This document shows, one piece after another, positions 1 to 6,498 of a DNA stretch of 19,879 nucleotides. The DNA lies in assembly GCA_036745875.1 (NCBI GenBank), contig DAIOFH010000070.1, positions 1 to 19,879 of the forward strand. The letters are read 5' to 3'. The notes under the pieces were generated by a model, which saw only the letters and a program-made list of their open reading frames with translations, searched no databases and was not told where the DNA came from. The position numbers and the translations under genes were made by a program. Source of the DNA: DAIOFH01 sp036745875. Its GTDB lineage: Bacteria > Planctomycetota > SZUA-567. The stretch's first letter is position 1, and each line of letters starts with the position of its first letter.

Positions 1-45
1 TGTTGTGTATCCGAAATAAGTTGAACATGCGGTCTATTCGGATAG

Positions 46-270
46 GCTCTTAAGAGCAGACTTCTATCAGCTGATGAAGCAGCTAAATACTGTAATATCA
101 GCTTAAGTCTGTGGAAATCAATGGATGCTTCCGGCAGGATTCCGGAAGCCTTACCCTTTGGTCGAAGGCGACTTTGGGACCACTATGAATTGGACGCTTG
201 GTTAGATGCAGGTGCTCCACCTCGTCACAAGTGGAACATCATCCGTAATCAGCTAACGAGAAAGGGCTAA
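46..270 (+). pseudogene. AlpA/excisionase-like helix-turn-helix protein, start codon missing
   Basis: An open frame of 74 codons ends in TAA two bases before the integrase ATG. Its product reads like a MerR/AlpA-type DNA-binding protein: a LLSADEAAKYCNIS segment forms the first half of the HTH, followed by SGRIPEA, a GRRRLW wing and YELDAWLDAG. In integrated elements such proteins usually control excision or integrase expression, and tight spacing to the integrase fits that role. The frame is closed upstream by TAG at 43-45, and no ATG, GTG or TTG occurs before the internal ATG at 121, which would cut the HTH in half. A short frame from ATG 27 to TAA 51 lies one base out of register. The gene may therefore be frameshifted, decayed or wrongly sequenced. 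The HTH family is fairly sure; intactness is not. Confidence 0.6.
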
Positions 271-272
271 TC

Positions 273-1526
273 ATGGCGTTCAAGAAAAAACATAGAGACG
301 GTAAGACTGGAAAACTCATCCCATACGGCAAGTACATTTTTAAATTTGTTGACCACCTCGGTATAAGCAGGTGCATGGTTGGTTTTAAGGACTTGAAAGC
401 CACTAACGACTTACAGAGGAATGTCTCTCGATTGATGGATACTCTTCAGTCTGGTGGCGTTCCAGATTCCTCTTTACAGCGCTTCATCGAAAAATGTGAA
501 CCTAAGAAGTTGATGCAACTTGCCGAATGGGGAATTATCGACCGCGCACGAATTGCCGGAAGCAGACCATTGATTGAGCACGCAAAGGTGTGGAAAGCAC
601 ATTTGGAAGCGTGCCAATATTCGCCCCGGCATTGCGCGCAGTCGTTGTCCAGAATATCGAGACTCATCAATGAATGCCGGTTGAATTTTTCCAGTGACGT
701 TACTGCCGAGATTATCGAAAACTGGTTAAAGCAGCAGCGTCAATTAGGTATGAGTATCAGAACCTCTAATTGTTATTTAGCAACAGTTAAAGCGTGCTTC
801 CGATGGTTGGTTGATTCCGGAGTTATTTCTGCATCTCCATTGTCGAGACTTAAAAAGCTCAATGAAGCGACTGATATCAGATTGGTGCGCCGGGCACTAA
901 GTGATGATGAATTGAAAAAGTTATTGCGTACTACCTTTTACTCGTCCAAAAAGTTATACGGCATGACCGGACCTGAACGAAGTATGATTTATTTATTTGC
1001 CGTGAGAACAGGTGTGCGATGGGGTGAAATGAAGTGCATGACTCGTTCGGATTTTTCACTGAACAGTAATCCAGCAACGGTAAAGGTCCGAGCTAGTATT
1101 GCGAAAAATGGAATGCCTGCGGTTCTTCCATTGGTTCCTGGAGTAACGCAAACTATGGCGGATTATTTTAAAGCGACTCCCGCATTACCAGGTGCAGCAG
1201 CTTTTCCAATGCCTAAAAGCGATAAAGGCGGCGTGATAATCGGTAAGGACTTGAAAGCAGCGGGCATTGCGATTGTGGATGAAAATGGTCAGAAGGTTGA
1301 TTTTCATTCGCTCAGGCATACATTCATAACTTCACTTGCCCGCACAAACATTCATCTAAAAGTAGTGCAGGAACTGGCCCGTCACTCGGAAATAAACCTT
1401 ACCATGCGGCATTATACCCACGTTCTATTGGATGAGAAAACAGCAGCCCTTGGCAGGTTGCCGGAAGCGACAGACAATGCACCGGACGAATACCATGACG
1501 ACACGGAATCAGCCGTGGGCACCTGA
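273..1526 (+). CDS. Tyrosine recombinase / phage-type integrase
   Basis: This 417-residue protein is a site-specific tyrosine recombinase that would integrate and excise the element carrying it. A SAM-like core-binding segment spans roughly residues 100-190. The catalytic domain follows at about 205-395 and holds a full set of active-site residues: Arg249 in TGVRWGEM, a likely Lys278, His345 and Arg348 in FHSLRHTF, His371 in LARHSE, and the nucleophile Tyr381 in MRHYTHV. The length is normal for phage and genomic-island integrases. It starts two bases after the HTH frame, suggesting co-translation, and its stop lies 140 bp from the 3' end of a tRNA-Arg gene. Codon use is AT-richer than in the genes to the right, as expected for acquired DNA. 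It appears intact. Confidence 0.93.
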   Translation: MAFKKKHRDGKTGKLIPYGKYIFKFVDHLGISRCMVGFKDLKATNDLQRNVSRLMDTLQSGGVPDSSLQRFIEKCEPKKLMQLAEWGIIDRARIAGSRPLIEHAKVWKAHLEACQYSPRHCAQSLSRISRLINECRLNFSSDVTAEIIENWLKQQRQLGMSIRTSNCYLATVKACFRWLVDSGVISASPLSRLKKLNEATDIRLVRRALSDDELKKLLRTTFYSSKKLYGMTGPERSMIYLFAVRTGVRWGEMKCMTRSDFSLNSNPATVKVRASIAKNGMPAVLPLVPGVTQTMADYFKATPALPGAAAFPMPKSDKGGVIIGKDLKAAGIAIVDENGQKVDFHSLRHTFITSLARTNIHLKVVQELARHSEINLTMRHYTHVLLDEKTAALGRLPEATDNAPDEYHDDTESAVGT

Positions 1527-1585
1527 GTGGGCACCCACCACGTAACTTTTGACACAATTGAAGGTCTGGGAAAAACCTGAAACGA

Positions 1586-1603
1586 TATAATTATTCAAGG
1601 AGG
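1586..1603 (+). promoter_or_regulatory. TATAAT box followed by a strong SD with no start codon
   Basis: A perfect TATAAT (1586-1591) is followed by AAGGAGG (1597-1603), but no ATG, GTG or TTG lies at a usable distance; the next ATG is at 1629. No good -35 sits 16-18 bp upstream; TTGACA at 1549-1554 is too far. It could be the remnant of a gene start cut by integration, or chance. Confidence 0.25.
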
Positions 1604-1665
1604 CTAATATAAGAATAAGCAGTACAACATGAATAAAAATAACAAGTTACGGCAAATCAAAAAAC

Positions 1666-1740
1666 TGGCACCCCGGAAGGGAATCGAACCCCTATCTACA
1701 GCTCCGGAGGCTGTCGCCTTATCCATTGGGCTACCGGGGC
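1666..1740 (-). tRNA. tRNA-Arg (anticodon CCG), CCA encoded
   Basis: Read on the minus strand this is a complete cloverleaf. The acceptor arms are GCCCCGG and CCGGGGT, closed by a G-U pair, then discriminator G and an encoded CCA. The D-arm is GCCC/GGC type. The anticodon stem ACAGC/GCTGT encloses loop CTCCGGA, giving anticodon CCG, which reads the arginine codon CGG. The T-arm loop is TTCGATT. The 3' end faces the integrase stop 140 bp away, the usual geometry when a tRNA 3' end is the attachment site. The intact gene here would be the copy kept at one end of the element. No promoter is obvious; it may be read from upstream. Confidence 0.95.
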
Positions 1741-1751
1741 GCGTTGTATTT

Positions 1752-1786
1752 GAGAAAAAGCTCGGGTCTGGCGTCGCCAGACCCGA
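1752..1786 (-). terminator. Intrinsic terminator for the exported-protein gene
   Basis: On the minus strand an 11-bp perfect stem (arms at 1776-1786 and 1762-1772, 3-base loop) is followed after two bases by TTTTTCTC. It lies between the stop of the exported-protein gene at 1846 and the tRNA, so it should end the former's transcript. Confidence 0.75.
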
Positions 1787-1845
1787 TTTCATAATACTAA
1801 GGAAATTTTCCCCGGTGTCAATAATCCATTGTTTGAAACACGTTC

Positions 1846-2697
1846 TTACCAGCGGCGGTAGTGGTATCGCGGTCCATGGTAGTAGCGCGGTCCTGGCACA
1901 ACATAAACCGGCGCAGGCTCGACAATCACCGGAGAGGGCCTCTCGATGATGACGGTCTGCGGCCGCGGCACAAAGGGATAAAACAGAACTTCGCTCTTTG
2001 TTTTGCCCCGGTCGGTGGCGACGCCTGTAAGACCGCTGTTGCCGAACACGCCAAACGGTTCGAGCGCAAGAGTCGTGGTCAGGTTTTCGCGGATCTTGAC
2101 TGTGAGTTTTTCACCCGAATCGCCGTAAAGCTTGTATCCTTCCTTACGAACGTTCAATACCACGTTCTGCCCCGAATCAATCTGAACGCCGCCATTGGGG
2201 TTGCGGCTTAAAAACATGCGTTTCTTCTGCACATCGATAAGCAGGAAATACGGTTGCCAGTCCCGGTTGGATACGGACAGCCAGCCTTCCTTGGCGTACA
2301 ATGCCGGGTATGCCCCGGACATCACAACCGACGCGGGGAACATCGCCGATCCGTCAGCGGGGGAAGCGGCAGTTGATGAAACAACCGTTGCCGGTTCGAC
2401 AGTCGACGTGGTGATTACCACGGGCGGTTCGGCTTTGACCACTCCAAGGGCGGTGATAAGGTTTTCGGAAGCGCCCGAGCTTCGCAAGGCATTGGCGTCT
2501 ATTTCCGACATGCTCAAGCCACCCTGTGACGCTGCCATATTGATAATGACCGCCTCCGGTACTTCGTTCACGAGCATGTTTTGAACGTCAAGGACGTCAA
2601 GAGCCGCCGCGCGAGCGCACACGCCGGCAGCCAGCAAACCAACGCAGAGAACCAGACCCACCCGTTTGGACCACCTATTTTTCGTCATTACAAGCAT
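1846..2697 (-). CDS. Exported protein of unknown function with Pro/Tyr-rich C-terminus
   Basis: I do not recognise a named family. The start at 2697 is preferred to the longer frame from 2781 because GGGGAG lies 9 bases upstream and a signal peptide then begins directly: Lys/Arg residues near 6-12, a hydrophobic stretch VGLVLCVGLLAAGV, and a likely cleavage site near residue 30. The 283-residue product then has a module at about 33-85 beginning LDVLDVQNMLVNEVPEAVII, which matches the start of the mature neighbour encoded at 2798-3406. A middle part (about 140-240) looks beta-rich with the segment YPALYAKEGWLSVSNRDW. The last ~45 residues are rich in Pro, Val, Tyr, His and Arg. It is probably periplasmic or outer-surface. 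Paralogy with its neighbour is visible; function is unknown. Confidence 0.75.
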   Translation of the reverse strand: MLVMTKNRWSKRVGLVLCVGLLAAGVCARAAALDVLDVQNMLVNEVPEAVIINMAASQGGLSMSEIDANALRSSGASENLITALGVVKAEPPVVITTSTVEPATVVSSTAASPADGSAMFPASVVMSGAYPALYAKEGWLSVSNRDWQPYFLLIDVQKKRMFLSRNPNGGVQIDSGQNVVLNVRKEGYKLYGDSGEKLTVKIRENLTTTLALEPFGVFGNSGLTGVATDRGKTKSEVLFYPFVPRPQTVIIERPSPVIVEPAPVYVVPGPRYYHGPRYHYRRW

Positions 2698-2740
2698 TGC
2701 TCTTTTCTCCCCAAAATACAGGAACCAATCAGAAACGAAC

Positions 2741-2774
2741 CAGCGCCCTTGATGCAAAACGATCAAAGGCGCTG
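2741..2774 (-). terminator. Hairpin between the two exported-protein genes
   Basis: Two 13-base arms (2741-2753 and 2762-2774) match at 12 positions around an 8-base loop. On the minus strand the stem is followed by GTTCGTTTCTG, only moderately T-rich. It sits just after the stop of the 2798-3406 gene and before the RBS of the next, so it is probably a weak terminator or an mRNA-end stabiliser that lets some reading pass. Confidence 0.5.
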
Positions 2775-2797
2775 TAAACATACATCAACTGCGCAAA

Positions 2798-3406
2798 CTA
2801 CCGCCTGGGGCCACCACCGGGACGGCCTCCCGGACCGCCTGGACGACCTCCTGGGGGACGACCGCCGCCTGGACGGCCTCCCGGAGGACGACCGTGCGGC
2901 GGGCCGGGCCTATAGCTAGGACCATGACCCCAGCGCGGTCCACCACCCCAATGCCTTCTCCCGCTACCAAAGTAGAACGAGATGCCTGGACTTGGGCGAT
3001 AGTATCTGTACGGTGTCGTATAATACACTGTCGACGGCTCGGTATATATCACCTGGGGCGAAGTGGTCACCACTGTCGGCGACTGCACGATCGTTGGCGC
3101 TGGCGTGGTAGTGATCGTGGTCGGCGGACTCACATAGGTGGTTGTACTATACGAACCGTCCACGGACGATGTGTGGGTCAGCTGTTCAAGCAGAGCGGCG
3201 GAAGCGCCGTACTGGTTGAGGTCGATGACTTCCTGTGTCGTCAGTGGGCGAGATAACTTCTGGTTTTGCAGCATACTTATTATGACGCTCTCCTGAACGC
3301 CGTTTTGCAGCATATTCCTGATATCATTGGCATCCAATGCCAGGAGGGGGGCGGCGGACAATGCCATCATCAGTCCGAGCAGCCCCAATTTTCCAACCCT
3401 AGACAT
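2798..3406 (-). CDS. Exported protein with Gly/Pro/Arg-rich repeat tail
   Basis: This 202-residue protein has no family I can name. AAAGGAGA sits 7 bases before the ATG, so the start is well supported. A signal peptide (about 1-23, LGLLGLMMALSAAPLLA) leads into a module beginning LDANDIRNMLQNGVQESVII, which aligns with the neighbour at 1846-2697 through a GASAALLEQL end near residue 77. A Thr/Pro/Ser-rich linker follows at 80-125, then a Tyr/Arg/Pro stretch with FYFGSGRRHWGGG. The last ~50 residues are a near-tandem Gly-Arg-Pro-Gly-Gly repeat. The basic, glycine-rich tail could bind polyanions or the cell surface, but that is inference. The gene probably leads a two-gene minus-strand unit with its paralogue. 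Confidence 0.75.
   Translation of the reverse strand: MSRVGKLGLLGLMMALSAAPLLALDANDIRNMLQNGVQESVIISMLQNQKLSRPLTTQEVIDLNQYGASAALLEQLTHTSSVDGSYSTTTYVSPPTTITTTPAPTIVQSPTVVTTSPQVIYTEPSTVYYTTPYRYYRPSPGISFYFGSGRRHWGGGPRWGHGPSYRPGPPHGRPPGGRPGGGRPPGGRPGGPGGRPGGGPRR
2812..2900. repeat. GC-rich imperfect tandem repeat in coding DNA
   Basis: Short units of the type GGACGGCCTCCCGG / GGACGACCTCCTGG recur and encode the Gly-Arg-Pro-Gly-Gly tail of the exported protein on the minus strand. Such a stretch is prone to length change by slippage. Confidence 0.65.
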
Positions 3407-3754
3407 AATTGTCTCCTTTCGGCTTTGCCCGGATATACAATACCCATAACGATCGCACCCCAGGCATTCCTACCACATAGTATACTATCCTGGACGACAG
3501 ACAACCAGTCGCCCCATAAATATTGTTCAGCCTGGCTTGGCAATGTTACAAAAATATCGCCTTTTTTCCAAAAAACTTCCGATAAATCCCGACTGAACGT
3601 ACAGGCAGGAACATGCGGTCGTAAACTACATTACGCTTGATCAGGGCTTTTTCCTTGCATCCCCCGTTTCTCTCAGGCAGAATCGGTTCCTTGCTATTGC
3701 GATTGAATATGTATTTGGATGGCGATAAAAAACGGATCCCAAGGAGATTCACCC
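3407..3754. other. Divergent intergenic region between exported-protein genes and argH
   Basis: These ~350 bp separate a minus-strand unit from a plus-strand unit and must hold both promoters. A perfect 12-base palindrome, ATAGTATACTAT, lies at 3477-3488 about 70 bp upstream of the exported-protein start and could be an operator or part of a minus-strand promoter. No convincing -35/-10 pair was found for either direction. A 68-residue frame on the minus strand here has no RBS or recognisable product and is not called. Confidence 0.35.
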
Positions 3755-5131
3755 GTGGCGAAAATGTGGAAAGGCAGGTTCAAGTCGGCGACCCACCCCC
3801 TGATGGAAGCATATAATCAATCCATAGCCTTTGACCAGGAACTTGGAAAGCAGGACATCCAGGGCAGCCTTGCCCATGCCAAAATGCTTGCCCATACCGG
3901 TATGCTGGTTAGAAAGGACTATTCTGCCATTAAAAGGGGACTTGAATCCATCAGCCGCGACCTTTCGGCAGGCAAACTTGCCTTCGATCCCGCCAATGAA
4001 GACATCCACATGTCTGTCGAGGCGGAACTGACCGCCCGTATCGGCACACCGGCCAAAAAACTCCATACGGCTCGTTCCCGTAACGACCAGGTCGCCACCG
4101 ACCTTCGCCTGTGGACGCGTGAAAAACAGGACCTGCTGGCTCTTCGTCTGACCGGCTTGATGAAGGCGATCCTCACTGTCGCTGAAAAGGAAAAAAATAC
4201 GGTCATCCCCGGCTATACCCATCTGCAAAGGGCGCAGCCTGTGCTTTTGGCCCATCATTTGCTCGCCTATATGGAAATGTTTTTCCGTGACCGGGACAGG
4301 CTCGCCGATGCCCGGAAAAGGACCAACCGACTTCCCCTTGGCTCGGGTGCGCTCGCCGGCACCACGCTTCCCATCGACAGGGACATGGTGGCGAAAGAGC
4401 TTGGCTTTGACGGTATTTGCGAAAATTCCATGGACGGCGTTTCCGACAGGGATTTTGTCATCGAGACCCTTTCCTGCCTATCACTCATGGCGATCCATAT
4501 CAGCCGCCTCGCGGAAGATATCATACTCTGGACGTCCTCGGAATGGGGACTCGCAAAATTGGACGACGCCTGGTCCACCGGTAGTTCAATCATGCCCCAA
4601 AAACGCAATCCCGATCTGCTTGAACTGGCGCGCGGCAAAACTGGGCGGATTGTCGGTTCCCTCGTTTCTCTACTCGTCCTTCTCAAAGGTCTTCCCATGA
4701 CTTACAACAAGGACTTGCAGGAAGACAAGGAACCGCTTTTCGACGCTGTCAAAACTATGGATACGACGCTGGAGGCGCTTGCCGCCTTCCTCCCCACCCT
4801 CGCGTTCAACCATAAACGGGCGGCCGAGATGCTTGTCGGCGGCTTTCTTGACGCGACGGTTTTAGCCGAGTACCTGGTGGAAAAGGGTCTGCCGTTCCGT
4901 TCAGCCCACGAGGTCTCGGGAAAACTTGTCCGCCTGGCGGAAGACAGCAACCGCACCCTGGGCGAACTGACCATAGACGAACTGCTCGCCGTATCCCCCC
5001 TGTTCCAGAAGGATATTTTTAAGCGGTTGAATCCCGCCAATACCCCTTCAAGCTATGTCTCAGCCGGCGGCTCCGGTACCCGCGATGTCGCCAAGGCCTT
5101 GACAACCTGGAAAAAGAGACTGGCAAAATGA
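3755..5131 (+). CDS. argH: Argininosuccinate lyase
   Basis: The enzyme splits argininosuccinate into arginine and fumarate, the last step of arginine synthesis, in the cytoplasm. The start is set at GTG 3755 because AAGGAG lies 8 bases upstream and the family begins close to MAKMWKGRF; the ATG at 3719 would add 12 unsupported residues. From GTG the protein has 458 residues, normal for ArgH. Family motifs are in order: HTARSRNDQVATD at about 104-116, GYTHLQRAQP with His156 (the expected catalytic-cycle His) at 153-162, and the fumarase/aspartase signature GSSIMPQKRNP at 276-286 with the mobile-loop Ser278. The stop overlaps the dxr start in an ATGA, so the two are co-translated. No other arginine gene is in the window. 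Confidence 0.96.
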   Translation: MAKMWKGRFKSATHPLMEAYNQSIAFDQELGKQDIQGSLAHAKMLAHTGMLVRKDYSAIKRGLESISRDLSAGKLAFDPANEDIHMSVEAELTARIGTPAKKLHTARSRNDQVATDLRLWTREKQDLLALRLTGLMKAILTVAEKEKNTVIPGYTHLQRAQPVLLAHHLLAYMEMFFRDRDRLADARKRTNRLPLGSGALAGTTLPIDRDMVAKELGFDGICENSMDGVSDRDFVIETLSCLSLMAIHISRLAEDIILWTSSEWGLAKLDDAWSTGSSIMPQKRNPDLLELARGKTGRIVGSLVSLLVLLKGLPMTYNKDLQEDKEPLFDAVKTMDTTLEALAAFLPTLAFNHKRAAEMLVGGFLDATVLAEYLVEKGLPFRSAHEVSGKLVRLAEDSNRTLGELTIDELLAVSPLFQKDIFKRLNPANTPSSYVSAGGSGTRDVAKALTTWKKRLAK

Positions 5132-6303
5132 AACGAGTCATTATTCAGGGTGCGACCGGATCTGTCGGGCAAAGTGTTTTGACCGTGATCCGCCGTCATC
5201 CGGAAGAATTCTCCGTCGTAGGGTTGATTGCGCGACAAGGCGGCGAAAAACTGGCTGCCCTTAGCCGCGAATTCCCTCGAGCCGCAGTGGCATTTCATGA
5301 AGCAAACGACAATGTGGAGTTCCGCCGCCTTCTCGGCCCCGACGAGGCTGCTGGCCGGAAAATCCTTATTGGCGCGGATGCGGGCTTGCGGTTGACTGAC
5401 GATGTGATCGCTGATGTCTGCGTCGCCGCCGTGTCCGGTACGGCGGGGCTTGACATGGCCTTTGCCGCCGCCCGCCGAGGACTGCGTATCCTTTTGGCCG
5501 ACAAGGAGGTGCTTGTTTCCGCCGGACGGTTATTCAAGGAAGCTGCCCAAGAAGGCAATGCCGAAATCCTTCCCCTGGATTCGGAACACAGCGCACTTTT
5601 CCAATGCTTGGAAGGCCGCGACAAAAAAACCATCAGCAAACTCATCCTCACCGCCAGCGGCGGGCCGTTTAGAAAATGGACACCAGAGCAAATCGCCAAA
5701 GCGACCCCGGAGGATGCACTGCGCCATCCGGTCTGGGCGATGGGCGCGAAAATTACCGTCGATTCGGCAAGCATGGCGAACAAGGCCCTGGAGGTGATAG
5801 AAGCCCACCATCTTTTCGATATTCCCTTTGAAAATATCGATATCGTGATTCATCCCGGTTCTATAGTACATGGGCTGGTGGAATTCACGGACGGTTCGGT
5901 CCTTGCCCAAATGGGCGAGGCCGACATGTCTTACCCTGCATCCTATGCATTATTTTATCCAAATCGTGAAAAAACTTGTCCAAAACGGCTGGATCTGGCG
6001 AAAATCGGACAGTTGAATTTTGAGGCTGCCGATTATACGCGTTTTCCCATGCTTAGACTCGGTATTGAAGCGGGCAAACGAGGTGAAATCGCTTCGGCTG
6101 TGTTCAATGCCGCCAACGAAAAGGCAGTTGATCTGTTTTTAAATAATGAAATCAGCTTTGGCGATATTCCGAAGGCCGTTGAGACGGCCTTGACGTTGGT
6201 GGATGCCGACGCCTTCGTTTCCACAAAAGACGTCAAAGCGACGCATAATGTTGCGGCCCATATTGTACAGAGGTGGGCCGATAATGACTTGCCGGCATAT
6301 TAA
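5128..6303 (+). CDS. dxr: 1-deoxy-D-xylulose 5-phosphate reductoisomerase
   Basis: DXR converts DXP to 2-C-methyl-D-erythritol 4-phosphate with NADPH and a divalent metal, the committed step of the MEP isoprenoid pathway. The 391-residue length is typical. The N-terminal nucleotide-binding loop GATGSVG is at 8-14. Metal ligands are seen as Asp151 and Glu153 in PLDSEHS and Glu222 in MANKALEVIE. Substrate-binding parts include TASGGPF (176-181), RHPVWAMG around His200, and Asn218/Lys219. The usual Asn-Lys-Glu near the NADPH site is Asp-Lys-Glu here (125-127), a mild variant. Its ATG overlaps the argH stop (ATGA), and a terminator follows at 6365. MEP genes are often found next to the site-2 protease gene, as here. 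Confidence 0.96.
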   Translation: MKRVIIQGATGSVGQSVLTVIRRHPEEFSVVGLIARQGGEKLAALSREFPRAAVAFHEANDNVEFRRLLGPDEAAGRKILIGADAGLRLTDDVIADVCVAAVSGTAGLDMAFAAARRGLRILLADKEVLVSAGRLFKEAAQEGNAEILPLDSEHSALFQCLEGRDKKTISKLILTASGGPFRKWTPEQIAKATPEDALRHPVWAMGAKITVDSASMANKALEVIEAHHLFDIPFENIDIVIHPGSIVHGLVEFTDGSVLAQMGEADMSYPASYALFYPNREKTCPKRLDLAKIGQLNFEAADYTRFPMLRLGIEAGKRGEIASAVFNAANEKAVDLFLNNEISFGDIPKAVETALTLVDADAFVSTKDVKATHNVAAHIVQRWADNDLPAY

Positions 6304-6364
6304 TAGTTTGGATTGCCAGTGTTTTTCACTATAATCTATTAAATTCGTAGGCATCGCATTTACG

Positions 6365-6403
6365 GACGGTCGCCGAGCCGGGCGGTCGTCATTTTTTGTT
6401 TTT
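6365..6403 (+). terminator. Intrinsic terminator after argH-dxr
   Basis: A 10-bp stem (6365-6374 with 6381-6390, including two adjacent G-U pairs) closes a 6-base loop and is followed by ATTTTTTGTTTTT. It separates the argH-dxr unit from the protease gene. Confidence 0.75.
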
Positions 6404-6409
6404 GCGGGA

Positions 6410-6415
6410 TATAAT
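6410..6415 (+). promoter_or_regulatory. Possible -10 box of the rseP-like gene
   Basis: A perfect TATAAT follows directly on the terminator and lies 84 bp before the protease ATG. No good -35 is seen at 16-18 bp, so the assignment rests on the -10 match and on the need for a promoter after the terminator. Confidence 0.35.
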
Positions 6416-6498
6416 GAATCATCCGGAGCGGTATTAGGTCGATAACTAGGGTAATGACTACCCGGATAGAACATTATGTTTAGAAAGAACACGAGTAC

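Noticed and set aside
1549..1591. TTGACA ... TATAAT as one promoter
   Set aside because: The spacer is 31 bp, far beyond the 16-18 bp needed.
1629..1949. 106-codon plus-strand frame starting after the AAGGAGG
   Set aside because: It reads straight through the antisense of the tRNA and a terminator; the SD is ~25 bases from its ATG.
3546..3752. 68-residue minus-strand frame overlapping the argH start
   Set aside because: No RBS, no family pattern, and it covers the argH start region and SD.
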